Assembly: GCF_017656155.1 (NCBI RefSeq)
Contig: NZ_JACDOH010000006.1
Coordinates: forward strand, 1-64,000
DNA: 64,000 bases
Source: Thermosyntropha sp.
GTDB taxonomy: Bacteria; Bacillota; Syntrophomonadia; Syntrophomonadales; Syntrophomonadaceae
Reading direction: 5' to 3'
Every line of letters begins with the position of its first letter. Position 1 is the first letter of the stretch. A program made the position numbers and the translations under genes. The notes beneath the pieces were generated by a model, which had not been told where the DNA came from, made no database searches, and worked only from the letters and a program-made list of their open reading frames with translations. Below are positions 18,274-27,063 of this stretch, piece by piece.

Positions 18274-18522
18274 TCTATATACCTCCCTAAAATATATTTT
18301 TTGCTATTTATATGAGAAATTTATGTGTTTTACTCCTGGTATTGTTTAAAAAAAAATAGGGATTATTGATTAAATGCGGGTTTTAAGGAATATGTATACA
18401 CGATGATCGATAATAGTATGGAATAAACTGCTATTTATAAAATGATAAATGATATATATTTGGTATGTTAAAATGTTTTTGTAGATCTTTTTATACTATA
18501 TAAGGTGGTAGGAAATTTAATT
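18274..18522. other. Divergent intergenic region before the sensor kinase
   Basis: This 249-bp AT-rich spacer should hold promoters for the ATPase gene (minus) and the kinase gene (plus). TGGTATGTTAAAAT at about 18460 resembles an extended -10 for the kinase, without a clear -35. No RNA gene or repeat was recognised. Confidence 0.35.
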
Positions 18523-20442
18523 ATGAATAAACATAGACTCTTATACTATATTTTTGTTCCTTTATTTTGGTTTATTTTATCAAATCAGTCTGCTTTTGCT
18601 TTAGAAAAAATACTTAAGGTGGCAGGGGACAAGCAGTACCCCCCTTATGAATTTGTAGATAGCAATAATAATTACCGCGGTTTTAATGTGGATATTATCA
18701 CTGCTATTGCTTTAGAGCAGGGTTATACCATAGAATTTTACCCTATGGAATGGTATGAAGCTCAGGAAGCTTTACGCGAAGGCAAAGTGGATATTATTCA
18801 GGGCATGACTTATTCTAAAGAGCGGGCAAATAAGTTTGATTTTGCTGATCCTATTGTAGTAAACAGCCAGGCTATTTTTGTACCTAGATATGTAAATACT
18901 ATTGCTTCACTTAAAGATTTGCCTGGGCATAAAGTAGCTGTGCAGAGTGGGGATATTTCCGCATATGTGGTGGGACAGATCAAAGGGGTTGATATAGTCA
19001 GTTTTGCTACCCAGGAAGAGGCTGTATATGCTTTAATAGATGGAGAAGTTGATGTATTTGTAGGTAATGAGCTTACTGGATGGTATGTATTGGAAAAAAG
19101 GCGTCAACTTGGAAAATTTAAAGAGGTTGGAGAACCCTTTTTTAAAACTAACTATTGTCCGGTAGTTAGAAAAGGTGATACGGAAACTTTAAATATGCTT
19201 AACGAAGGATTAAAACGCATAAAGAGCAAAGGCACATATGATAAGATATACCGCAAATGGTTTGGACGCTCTTTTGTTGATGTAGAACGCAATTTCAGGA
19301 TTACCCTGTTTGCTGGAATATTTTCTTTTTTATTGTTTTTAGCAGTTGCGTTTATTTTTCAAAATATAAATAAAAGTTTAAGACAAAAAGTTGAGGAGCG
19401 GACTGCTGAAATTAAGGCTTATGCAGATATGCAGGAAGCTGTCTTGCGAAATACCCCTGTGGGTATTATTACCATAAATCGTGATGGAACGATAGCCACT
19501 GCTAATCCGGCGGCTTTGCGATTGTTCAGCAGAGATATAAGAGGAGAATTTTTTAGAAATATAGGGATTTTCACATTTCTTGAGGATGAAGATATTGAAA
19601 AAATTTTTGCTTTTCACAGCAAAATTCAAAAAACTGTCCATATGGGAAATAAAGTTTTAAATATTTCGATAGATCCGGTAATAGAAGAAAAAAATCAGGT
19701 GGTTTGCTTATTGGGGACAATTGATGATATTACTGCAGAAAGGGAACTGGCTAAGAAGAATTTAGAAGAGGCGAAATTAAGGACTTTATCTACTTTGACT
19801 GCAGGTATCGCACATGAAATAAGAAATCCTTTAACTTCTATAAAGACTTATGTTGATTTAATTCCTACTAAAATAGAAAATAAGAACTTTCAGGATAGGC
19901 TTTTAAGGGTGATTCCTCAGGAGATAGCCCGTATTGAGCAACTTATAAATGAACTGATTGATTATGCCAAACCCCGCACTCCTGAACCAGAATTATGTGA
20001 AGTAGAAGAAGTATTAAATCCGGTAGTTGAACTTATAAGTGCCAGATGTGAAGAAAAAGGGATAATATTTCAAACCAGACTTAAAGGACAGGTCTATTGT
20101 GATCCCGGACATTTAAAACAGATAGTATTGAATTTGCTTTTAAATAGTTTTAAGGCAACTTCTCCTGGAGGAAGAATAGCTTTAGTTTCTGTAGATTTTG
20201 ATGATTGGATTCGGATAATAGTAAAAGATACCGGTTATGGGATACCTGAAGAATATTTGGAACAAGTTTTTGATCCGTTTTTTTCGCTTAAAGGAGGAAC
20301 AGGTTTAGGTTTAGCTTTGGTTAAACAGATGGTTGGGGAAAATGGAGGAATGGTTAAAGTAAGCAGCAGACAGAATAAGGGTGTAAGATTTGAGGTATGG
20401 CTGCCTTCGAGTATAAGCAATGGAGGTGAGAAAGGTGAATAA
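18523..20442 (+). CDS. Sensor histidine kinase with extracellular SBP_bac_3 domain
   Basis: This 639-residue membrane kinase has a signal peptide (about residues 5-27). A periplasmic-binding-like domain of the amino-acid type follows (about 32-250; KVAGDKQYPPYEFVD, GKVDIIQGMTYSKERANKFDF). Then come a membrane helix (about 262-285), a PAS-like domain (about 305-410), HisKA with phosphorylatable His431 in GIAHEIRNPLTS, and a HATPase with TGYGIPEE and GGTGLGLALVKQM. It probably senses a polar amino acid or related solute outside the cell and phosphorylates the regulator encoded next, whose start it overlaps by 8 bases. The ATG at 18523 is preferred over an upstream GTG because it begins the signal peptide neatly. 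Confidence 0.9.
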   Translation: MNKHRLLYYIFVPLFWFILSNQSAFALEKILKVAGDKQYPPYEFVDSNNNYRGFNVDIITAIALEQGYTIEFYPMEWYEAQEALREGKVDIIQGMTYSKERANKFDFADPIVVNSQAIFVPRYVNTIASLKDLPGHKVAVQSGDISAYVVGQIKGVDIVSFATQEEAVYALIDGEVDVFVGNELTGWYVLEKRRQLGKFKEVGEPFFKTNYCPVVRKGDTETLNMLNEGLKRIKSKGTYDKIYRKWFGRSFVDVERNFRITLFAGIFSFLLFLAVAFIFQNINKSLRQKVEERTAEIKAYADMQEAVLRNTPVGIITINRDGTIATANPAALRLFSRDIRGEFFRNIGIFTFLEDEDIEKIFAFHSKIQKTVHMGNKVLNISIDPVIEEKNQVVCLLGTIDDITAERELAKKNLEEAKLRTLSTLTAGIAHEIRNPLTSIKTYVDLIPTKIENKNFQDRLLRVIPQEIARIEQLINELIDYAKPRTPEPELCEVEEVLNPVVELISARCEEKGIIFQTRLKGQVYCDPGHLKQIVLNLLLNSFKATSPGGRIALVSVDFDDWIRIIVKDTGYGIPEEYLEQVFDPFFSLKGGTGLGLALVKQMVGENGGMVKVSSRQNKGVRFEVWLPSSISNGGEKGE

Positions 20443-21811
20443 GATATTGATTATTGATGATGAAATAAATATATGTGAAGCTTTGAGTTTTGCCTTGGAA
20501 GAAAAGTATGAAATAAAAATTGCTCACAACAGCAAGGAAGCTTTTAAAGTACTTAAATCAGAGAATGTGGATGCTGTGCTTTTAGACATGCGTTTAGGGG
20601 AAGAAAACGGGCTTGATATATTGAAAACGATAAAGCATGAGTATCCTTCACTGGAGGTTATAATTCTTACTGCGTATGGCTCTATTAAAAATTCAGTTGA
20701 AGCGGTAAAAATGGGGGCTTTTTATTATATAACCAAGCCGGTCGATTTAAATGAACTGGAAATATATTTAAGTCAAGCGGTACAAAAAACTAAAGCTAAC
20801 CGGGAAATGGAAAAAAAGGATAATCAAACTTTGGCTGATACTTCTTTAAATTTTGTAGGAAGCAGCTCATCAATTCGCAAAGTGTTTGAACTGGTAAATA
20901 AAGTAAAGGATATTGACTCTACTGTTTTAATAACCGGAGAAAGCGGGACAGGGAAAGAATTGGTGGCAAGGGCTATTCATACTCTGGGAATACGGAGGAA
21001 TAAGCCGTTTCAGGTGGTTAACTGTGCGGCTTTACCTGATAATCTGATAGAGAGTGAACTTTTTGGTTATGAAAAAGGTGCCTTTACTGGCGCAGTTAGC
21101 CGTTATGAAGGCAAATTCCTTTTAGCTAATCAGGGAACTCTATTCTTAGATGAGATAGGAGAGATGGAGTTAGGGCTACAGGCTAAACTTTTACGGGTAT
21201 TGCAGGATAAAGTGGTAACTCCGCTAGGTTCCAGGGAGCAGCGTAAAGTAGATGTCCGAATTATTGCTGCCACCAATAAAGACTTAAAAGAGGAAGTAAA
21301 GAAAGGTAATTTCAGGCAGGATTTATACTACCGTCTTAATGTCATAGAGATAAAGCTTCCTCCTTTACGAGAAAGAAAAGAAGATATACCTTTGCTGGTC
21401 AGTTTTTTCCTTAAAAAGTTTGCTGCACGATTGGGACAAAATCCCAAGCATATAAGCCCTGCTGCCATGATTGTTTTGGAACATTACAATTATCCGGGTA
21501 ATGTCCGAGAACTTGAGAATATACTGGAAAGGGCCTGTGCGGTAAGTGAAGGAGATGTTATAGAAATATCAGATCTTCCTGGTTATATTTTTGAGGATAT
21601 AGAAGAAGCTAATTATTCAAAAGAAGAGGAAGAAGTTATAACTATTAGGTATGGAGAACCTTTAGATGAGGTTGAACGCAAAGTTATACTGCTTAATTTG
21701 GCCAAGTTAAATAGACCAAAGAAGGAAATTGCTCGGTTATTGGGAATAAGTGAACGAACCCTTCGCAATAAACTAAAAAATTATTATGAAAATGGTGATT
21801 TAATGGATTAA
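20435..21811 (+). CDS. Sigma-54-dependent response regulator, NtrC family
   Basis: This 458-residue regulator has three domains. The receiver carries Asp51 (VLLDMR). The AAA+ domain has Walker A GESGTGKE, Walker B LFLDEIGE and the sigma-54 contact loop GAFTGA. The C terminus is a Fis-type helix-turn-helix (KEIARLLGISERTLRNKL). A GTG at 20435 after GGAGGTGAGAAAG is the likeliest start; an ATG at 20420 is also open. Once phosphorylated by the upstream kinase it should activate sigma-54 RNA polymerase. The only -24/-12 promoter seen nearby is 150 bases past its stop, in front of livK. Confidence 0.92.
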   Translation: MNKILIIDDEINICEALSFALEEKYEIKIAHNSKEAFKVLKSENVDAVLLDMRLGEENGLDILKTIKHEYPSLEVIILTAYGSIKNSVEAVKMGAFYYITKPVDLNELEIYLSQAVQKTKANREMEKKDNQTLADTSLNFVGSSSSIRKVFELVNKVKDIDSTVLITGESGTGKELVARAIHTLGIRRNKPFQVVNCAALPDNLIESELFGYEKGAFTGAVSRYEGKFLLANQGTLFLDEIGEMELGLQAKLLRVLQDKVVTPLGSREQRKVDVRIIAATNKDLKEEVKKGNFRQDLYYRLNVIEIKLPPLRERKEDIPLLVSFFLKKFAARLGQNPKHISPAAMIVLEHYNYPGNVRELENILERACAVSEGDVIEISDLPGYIFEDIEEANYSKEEEEVITIRYGEPLDEVERKVILLNLAKLNRPKKEIARLLGISERTLRNKLKNYYENGDLMD

Positions 21812-21826
21812 AAACTGGTTATTACC

Positions 21827-21876
21827 AAGCGGACAAATTTCCTCTTTAGAGGAATTTTGTGCCGCTTTATTTTTTT
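21827..21876 (+). terminator. Terminator after the two-component genes
   Basis: A long hairpin (AAGCGG/CCGCTT outer stem, TTCCTCT/AGAGGAA inner stem) is followed by TTTATTTTTTT. A second weaker hairpin with a T-run (GCGGCA/TGCTGC, about 21881-21904) follows directly, making a tandem terminator that insulates the liv operon. Confidence 0.8.
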
Positions 21877-21914
21877 AAAGGCGGCATATTTTGCTGCTTT
21901 TTTTAATGTTTATT

Positions 21915-21952
21915 CAATACTTAATTATCAAAGCTAGATAAATTAGTATTTG
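21915..21952. repeat. Imperfect inverted repeat, candidate activator site
   Basis: CAATACTTAATTATC (21915-21929) and GATAAATTAGTATTTG (21937-21952) are imperfect reverse complements around a 7-base spacer. The dyad ends 8 bases before the -24 element of the livK promoter. It could bind the NtrC-type regulator, although such sites usually lie further upstream. Confidence 0.5.
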
Positions 21953-21959
21953 GAGATTT

Positions 21960-21975
21960 TGGCACATATTTTGCT
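21960..21975 (+). promoter_or_regulatory. Sigma-54 (-24/-12) promoter of livKHMGF
   Basis: TGGCACATATTTTGCT fits the sigma-54 consensus: TGGCAC at -24, TTGCT at -12, and exactly ten bases between the invariant GG and GC. It lies 52 bases before the livK start and just after the terminator that ends the NtrC-family regulator gene. Confidence 0.85.
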
Positions 21976-22026
21976 CTGATAGTGTAGCGAGAAGTAAAAT
22001 TTATAAAATTTTAAGGAGGGTGTTAT

Positions 22027-23172
22027 ATGAAGAGAAAAGGTCTGGTGTTATTCGTAGTTTTGGCTATGCTTTTCAGCTTAGCCGCTGGATGTGGGGAAGG
22101 CCAACAAGGAGGAAAAGATGCTGGTGACATAATTATTGCCAGTGCTAACCCTATGACAGGTGATTCAGCTCAATTTGGCGATATGAAGGTAAAGGCTATT
22201 AAGCTTGCGATTGAGGAAGTCAATGCAGCAGGAGGAATTGATGGACGCCAGGTTAAACTTCAAGTGGAAGATGACATCGGAAATCCTAAAGAAGCTCCTA
22301 ATGTTGCTCAGAAAATTGCCTCTAATCCTAATGTGCTTGCAGTTATAGGTCACTGGAATAGTTCCTGTACTTTAGCAGCTCGGGAAATTTATGAAAGCGC
22401 AGGTATTCCAGTTATAACTGACTCAGTTAACAAACAGATTACTGATGGAAAAACTCCTCATGTATTTAGAATTTCACTTACCGATACTCATCAGGCTTAT
22501 CAGCTTGCCGAATATGCTTATAATAAGCTGGGAGTAAGAAAAGTTGCAGTTATTTATACAGCCAATGACTTTGGTATGGGGTTAAATAATGACTTTACCA
22601 AAAAGTTTAAAGAATTAGGCGGAACTGTAACTGCTTCTGAAACCTATTTTGAAGGACAGACTAAAGATTTTAAGGCTCAGCTTACAAAGATAAAAAAGAC
22701 TAATCCTGAACTTCTCTTTATGGCTGGATATTATACTGAATGTGCTTTAATTGCAAAGCAGATGAAGGAAATCGGATTTAATATACCCATCTTAGGAACT
22801 GAAGGAATAAGCTCTGAACAGCTTATTAAATTAGGTGGAGATGCAGTAGAAGGCATCAGATTTACCGGATTCTTCCACCCGGATGTTGAATTTCCTGGAA
22901 CCAAAGAATTTGTAGCTAAATTCAAAGAAAAATATGGTGTAGAACCTGATACTTATGCTGCTTTAGCTTATGACTCAGCCAAGATGATTTTGGAAGGTAT
23001 CAAAACTAACGGAGCTACCCGCGAAGGTGTTTATAAATATCTTAGAGAAGTAAAAGACTTCCCGGGTGTAGCTGGTCCGATAACCTTTGATTCAAGAGGA
23101 GAAAATAACCGTTCTATAATCATACTTACAGTTAAAAACGGCAAGTTTGTGCCGGATGAATTACAGCCGTAG
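22027..23172 (+). CDS. livK: Branched-chain amino acid ABC importer, binding lipoprotein LivK
   Basis: This is a 381-residue type I periplasmic-binding-fold protein. The signal ends in a good lipobox (SLAAGC, Cys22), so it is membrane-anchored. Conserved features include NPMTGDSAQFGDMKVKAIK and IEEVNAAGGIDGRQVKL near the mature N terminus, and VIGHWNSSCTLAAREIYESA (near residue 108). It binds Leu, Ile or Val, or a related amino acid or short amide. It is first in a five-gene operon behind a sigma-54 promoter; RBS AAGGAGGG precedes ATG. Confidence 0.93.
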   Translation: MKRKGLVLFVVLAMLFSLAAGCGEGQQGGKDAGDIIIASANPMTGDSAQFGDMKVKAIKLAIEEVNAAGGIDGRQVKLQVEDDIGNPKEAPNVAQKIASNPNVLAVIGHWNSSCTLAAREIYESAGIPVITDSVNKQITDGKTPHVFRISLTDTHQAYQLAEYAYNKLGVRKVAVIYTANDFGMGLNNDFTKKFKELGGTVTASETYFEGQTKDFKAQLTKIKKTNPELLFMAGYYTECALIAKQMKEIGFNIPILGTEGISSEQLIKLGGDAVEGIRFTGFFHPDVEFPGTKEFVAKFKEKYGVEPDTYAALAYDSAKMILEGIKTNGATREGVYKYLREVKDFPGVAGPITFDSRGENNRSIIILTVKNGKFVPDELQP

Positions 23173-23195
23173 GCTATAAAGCGGTGTTTTAAAGG

Positions 23196-23229
23196 GGGCG
23201 GAGGAATAAAGACCTGGATATCTCCGCCC
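23196..23229 (+). terminator. Hairpin between livK and livH
   Basis: GGGCGGAG pairs with CTCCGCCC (8 bp) around an 18-base loop in the 84-base gap between the two genes. It lacks a T-run, so it is more likely a mRNA-stabilising or attenuating hairpin that keeps binding protein in excess over the membrane parts than a full terminator. Confidence 0.55.
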
Positions 23230-23256
23230 TTAATAATCTAAAAAGGAGGGGTAGTT

Positions 23257-24129
23257 TTGTTTGGTGAACAGCTGGTTAACGGACTTGCTTTAGGCAGTAT
23301 TTATGCCCTCACCGCCATTGGTTTTACAATGGTTTACGGAATTATAAGGCTTATAAACTTTGCTCATGGAGATATATTTATGATCGGTGCCTTTTTTGCT
23401 TTATCTAGTGTGACTTTATTCAATGCTCCGCTTATTGTAGCTTTTTTAGTAGGTATGGCCGGAGCTTCTATCGTAGGGATTTTACTTTCAAGACTTGCTT
23501 ATAAACCGCTTTTTGATGCTCCCAGAATTAATCTTTTCTTGGCCGCTATAGGAGCAGCTATTTTATTTGAAAATTTTGCTATGTTGGTTTGGGGGCCTCA
23601 GACTAATACCTTCCCAGTTTTGATAGACATGCACAACTACTCTATTTTAGGACTTAAGTTTACAACCCTGCAAGTAATTATTTTAGTATGTACAATTATT
23701 TTCATGATCTTATTACATCTCCTGGTTAACAAGACTAAGGTAGGTATAGCTATGCGGTGTACTGCCCAGGACATGAATACTGCAAGGCTTATGGGAATTA
23801 ATACCGACCGTATGGTTTATGTAACATTTGCGATTGGTTCCAGCTTAGGTGCAGCAGCCGGAATTCTGGTAGGAATGTATTATCAGGCTGTTTATCCTAT
23901 GATGGGATTTATGACTGGACTTAAGGCATTTGTTGCTGCAGTTTTGGGTGGTATAGGTTCTATTCCTGGAGCAATGCTGGGAGGACTGGTTTTGGGAATA
24001 AGTGAAAGTTTAGGTGCAGCTTATATTTCATCAGGGTTTAGGGATGGGATTGCCTTTATTATCCTTATACTCATACTACTTATTAAACCTTCAGGAATAC
24101 TGGGCAAAGTTACACAGGAGAAGGTTTAA
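23257..24129 (+). CDS. livH: Branched-chain amino acid ABC importer, permease LivH
   Basis: This 290-residue membrane permease has about eight helices. It opens with LVNGLALGSIYALTAIGFTM and has YGIIRLINFAHGD, both hallmarks of LivH. The later KAFVAAVLGGIGSIPGAMLGG stretch is the conserved permease loop that contacts the ATPases. The start is TTG at 23257, seven bases after AGGAGGGG. It pairs with LivM to form the transmembrane channel. Confidence 0.93.
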   Translation: MFGEQLVNGLALGSIYALTAIGFTMVYGIIRLINFAHGDIFMIGAFFALSSVTLFNAPLIVAFLVGMAGASIVGILLSRLAYKPLFDAPRINLFLAAIGAAILFENFAMLVWGPQTNTFPVLIDMHNYSILGLKFTTLQVIILVCTIIFMILLHLLVNKTKVGIAMRCTAQDMNTARLMGINTDRMVYVTFAIGSSLGAAAGILVGMYYQAVYPMMGFMTGLKAFVAAVLGGIGSIPGAMLGGLVLGISESLGAAYISSGFRDGIAFIILILILLIKPSGILGKVTQEKV

Positions 24130-24144
24130 GGGGGTGTTTTAGTA

Positions 24145-25242
24145 ATGTTTTTTAAGGTTTTACTTAACTTAACTATAGCTGCACTAGTTTTATATATCGT
24201 AGTTAAATTTTTATCGATGTTGTTCGATCAAGTGACTTTCTGGGTTACATCGCTTGAGGAGAAAAAGCGCCGTTATTTGCTGGGGGGGTTTGGAATATTT
24301 TTGATAGCTTTACCATGGCTTACTGCAGGAAATCCTTATCTTTTGCGAACAATTTTGATAGTGGGTATATATATTATTTTGGCTTTAAGCTTAAACCTCA
24401 TTATAGGTTTCGCGGGACAGTTGTCTATTGGACATGCTGCCTTCTATGCAATAGGAGCATATACTACAGCTTTATTAACGGTTTCCTTAGGATTAAATTT
24501 TTGGTTAGCTTTTATTTTAAGTTTTGTAGTTGCAGGACTTTTTGGCTTCCTGCTGGGGGTTCCTATCTTGCGTCTTAAAGGGGACTATTTAGCCATTGCT
24601 ACTATAGGTTTTGGAGAAATTGTACGGCTGGCCCTTATAAATGGTGGAGACATAACCAGGGGACCTGCGGGAATACCGGGAATTCCTTCCCCAAGTATTT
24701 TTGGTTTTGTTTTTAATGATAATATAAGTTGGTATTATTTTATATACCTTATGGTGGTAATTACAGTCATCATTTCTTATAACCTTTTAAATTCGAGATT
24801 GGGAAGAGGTCTGATTGCTATTCGGGATGATGAAATAGCGGCAGAGGCTATGGGAGTTAAGCCTTCATATCTTAAGATACTGGTTTTTACCCTGGGAGCT
24901 GCTTTGGCAGGTATAGCAGGATCGATATTTGCCAGCTATATACATTATGTCAATCCCGATAGCTATACTTATTTAGAATCAGTAACTATGCTTATGATGG
25001 TAGTTTTAGGTGGTATTGGAAGTATTCCTGGAGTTATAGTGGGAGCTGCCATACTGGCTATATTACCGGAAATGCTGCGAACAGTCGAACTTTATCGTTT
25101 TGCTATATATGGGCTTCTCTTGATTATTATGATGATTGCAAGACCGGAAGGTATGATAAGTATGACCAGTCTGAGAGGAGGGAAAAAACCATCATGGCAA
25201 TTCTTGAAGCTCGGAAAGTTACTAAAGCCTTCGGAGGATTAA
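24145..25242 (+). CDS. livM: Branched-chain amino acid ABC importer, permease LivM
   Basis: This 365-residue permease has about ten helices. LALSLNLIIGFAGQLSIGHA (near residue 80) and RLKGDYLAIATIGFGEIVRL (near 145) identify LivM. MMVVLGGIGSIPGVIVGA (near 288) is the ATPase-contact loop. It follows livH by 15 bases and overlaps the start of livG by 49 bases, because the livG ribosome-binding site lies within its coding sequence. Confidence 0.93.
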   Translation: MFFKVLLNLTIAALVLYIVVKFLSMLFDQVTFWVTSLEEKKRRYLLGGFGIFLIALPWLTAGNPYLLRTILIVGIYIILALSLNLIIGFAGQLSIGHAAFYAIGAYTTALLTVSLGLNFWLAFILSFVVAGLFGFLLGVPILRLKGDYLAIATIGFGEIVRLALINGGDITRGPAGIPGIPSPSIFGFVFNDNISWYYFIYLMVVITVIISYNLLNSRLGRGLIAIRDDEIAAEAMGVKPSYLKILVFTLGAALAGIAGSIFASYIHYVNPDSYTYLESVTMLMMVVLGGIGSIPGVIVGAAILAILPEMLRTVELYRFAIYGLLLIIMMIARPEGMISMTSLRGGKKPSWQFLKLGKLLKPSED

Positions 25243-25970
25243 AGGCGGTTTCTAATGTTGATCTGATAGTGGAAGAAGGCCAGATTGTAAGCCTTATCGG
25301 ACCAAACGGAGCAGGTAAAACTACATTTTTTAATTTGATTACAGGTATATATGATGTTACCGAAGGTAGTATTACTTTTATGGGTAAACCCTTAAAAGGA
25401 TATAAGCCTTATGATATAACAAAGCTGGGAATTGCCCGTACTTTCCAAAATATAAGGCTATTTTCATCTATGACAGTTTTAGACAATGTGAAGGTTGGAC
25501 AATATTGCAGAACTAAAACCGGAATATGGGGGGCTTTGGCGAAGCTTCCTATTGCCCGGTTTGAAGAAAAGGAAGTAGAAAAAAAGTGCATGGAAAAGTT
25601 AGAGTTTTTAGGAATGGATAAATATGCTGACGAAATTGCGGTTAATTTACCTTACGGGGATCAGCGCAAGGTCGAAATTGCCAGGGCTTTAGCTACTGAA
25701 CCTAAGCTTTTGCTCTTGGATGAACCGGCGGCAGGGATGAATTCGACGGAAAAAGAAAATATGATGAAAATTATCAGACAAATCAGCGACAGTGGTTATA
25801 CTGTTTTCTTGATTGAACATGACATGAAAATGGTCATGAAAATTTCGGATAAGGTAGCTGTTTTAGATCATGGTGAAAAGATTGCCGAAGGCCTTCCCGA
25901 AGAAATTCAACGTAATGAACGGGTTATTGCAGCTTATCTAGGACAGCAGGGGAGGGAAGCAAATGCTTGA
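25194..25970 (+). CDS. livG: Branched-chain amino acid ABC importer, ATPase LivG
   Basis: This 258-residue ABC ATPase has Walker A GPNGAGKTT and Walker B LLLDEPAAGMN, the latter with the Ala-Ala-Gly-Met extension typical of LivG. The signature is degenerate (NLPYGDQRKVEIARAL), also usual in LivG, and the switch histidine is in IEHDM. ATG 25194 follows GGAGGG. It works as a heterodimer with LivF on the cytoplasmic face of LivHM. Confidence 0.93.
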   Translation: MAILEARKVTKAFGGLKAVSNVDLIVEEGQIVSLIGPNGAGKTTFFNLITGIYDVTEGSITFMGKPLKGYKPYDITKLGIARTFQNIRLFSSMTVLDNVKVGQYCRTKTGIWGALAKLPIARFEEKEVEKKCMEKLEFLGMDKYADEIAVNLPYGDQRKVEIARALATEPKLLLLDEPAAGMNSTEKENMMKIIRQISDSGYTVFLIEHDMKMVMKISDKVAVLDHGEKIAEGLPEEIQRNERVIAAYLGQQGREANA

Positions 25971-26673
25971 AGTTAAGAATTTAAATGCTCATTATGGTGC
26001 TATTCATGCTCTAAAAGGGATAAGCTTTACGGTAAATAAAGGGGAAATTGTTACCCTTATTGGGAGTAACGGGGCGGGAAAAAGCACAACTTTAAATTCT
26101 ATTTCTGGACTTATAAAAAATCGCAAAGGAAGTATAAAATTTGAAGATGAAGAAATTATAAAATGTCGTACAGATGAAATTGTAAAAAGAGGGATTGTAC
26201 AGGTCCCAGAAGGAAGGAGAATTTTTGCTGAACTTACGGTGGAAGAAAACTTGAAAATGGGAGCTTATCTCCGCAATGACAGTGACGGTGTAAAAAAAGA
26301 TATGAAAAAAGTATTTGATATGTTCCCGCGATTAGCAGAACGAAAAACCCAGTTAGGAGGCACTTTATCAGGCGGTGAGCAGCAGATGTTGGCGATTGCA
26401 AGGGCTCTTTTAAGTAAACCTAAGCTATTAATGTTGGATGAGCCTTCTATGGGTTTAGCTCCGATAATAGTTGAACAAATATTTGCTTTTATAAAAGAAA
26501 TGAATGAAAAGGATGGGCTTACTATTCTATTAGTCGAGCAAAATGCTAATATGGCACTAAGTATTGCTCACCGCGGATATGTTTTAGAAACAGGAAACAT
26601 AGTTTTAAGTGATACAGCTGAAAAACTGCGTACCGATGATGAAGTGAGGAAAGCTTATTTAGGAGAAGGTTAG
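25963..26673 (+). CDS. livF: Branched-chain amino acid ABC importer, ATPase LivF
   Basis: This 236-residue ABC ATPase has Walker A GSNGAGKST, signature LSGGEQQMLAIARAL, and Walker B LMLDEPSMGLAP, which is diagnostic of LivF. VEQNA carries the Gln-Asn typical of LivF at the switch position. It overlaps livG by 8 bases and closes the operon; a strong terminator begins right after its stop codon. Confidence 0.93.
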   Translation: MLEVKNLNAHYGAIHALKGISFTVNKGEIVTLIGSNGAGKSTTLNSISGLIKNRKGSIKFEDEEIIKCRTDEIVKRGIVQVPEGRRIFAELTVEENLKMGAYLRNDSDGVKKDMKKVFDMFPRLAERKTQLGGTLSGGEQQMLAIARALLSKPKLLMLDEPSMGLAPIIVEQIFAFIKEMNEKDGLTILLVEQNANMALSIAHRGYVLETGNIVLSDTAEKLRTDDEVRKAYLGEG

Positions 26674-26674
26674 G

Positions 26675-26709
26675 AAACTAGACCCCGCTTTGATGGGGTC
26701 TAGTTTTTT
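26675..26709 (+). terminator. Terminator of the liv operon
   Basis: AAACTAGACCCC pairs with GGGGTCTAGTTT around a six-base loop, followed by TTTTTATTTTTTT. It overlaps the 3' end of the convergent DUF896 gene, so it may serve both strands. Confidence 0.92.
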
Positions 26710-26912
26710 ATTTTTTTAGAAAATCCTGCTGCGAAAAGCTGAACTTCAACTTGTTTTCTGATATTGTTTAAGAATTCAGCATAAAGCTGTTTTTGCTCTT
26801 CTAATTCTGCTTCTGTTAAGCCTTCATTTTTCTTTTTGTGTGCCAGTTCGTTTATGCGTTTTATTTTCTCCTCAGTTATTTTAGGTTCATTTTCATTGTT
26901 ATTGTTTATCAT
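26700..26912 (-). CDS. DUF896 family small protein (YnzC-like)
   Basis: This 70-residue charged, helical protein contains the DUF896 core (ITEEKIKRINELAHKKKNEG, LTEAELEEQKQLYAEFL). The family forms short helical hairpins and is widespread in Firmicutes; in Bacillus subtilis ynzC sits in an SOS-controlled operon, but its biochemical role is not known. An Asn-rich N terminus (NNNNEN) is local to this copy. It is convergent with the liv operon; RBS AAGGAGG lies upstream of ATG. Confidence 0.85.
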   Translation of the reverse strand: MINNNNENEPKITEEKIKRINELAHKKKNEGLTEAELEEQKQLYAEFLNNIRKQVEVQLFAAGFSKKIKN

Positions 26913-27063
26913 TATTGTCCTCCTTAGCTTAAAATTTTCTGTATACTCGAAAGTCTATAATAAAAAAAGAAAATTATCCACCAAAAATGCTGAATTTTAG
27001 TTATAATGAATTTTATAATTTGAGTTAATTTTAATTTTATTAAAGTAATATGCAGGAGGAAAA

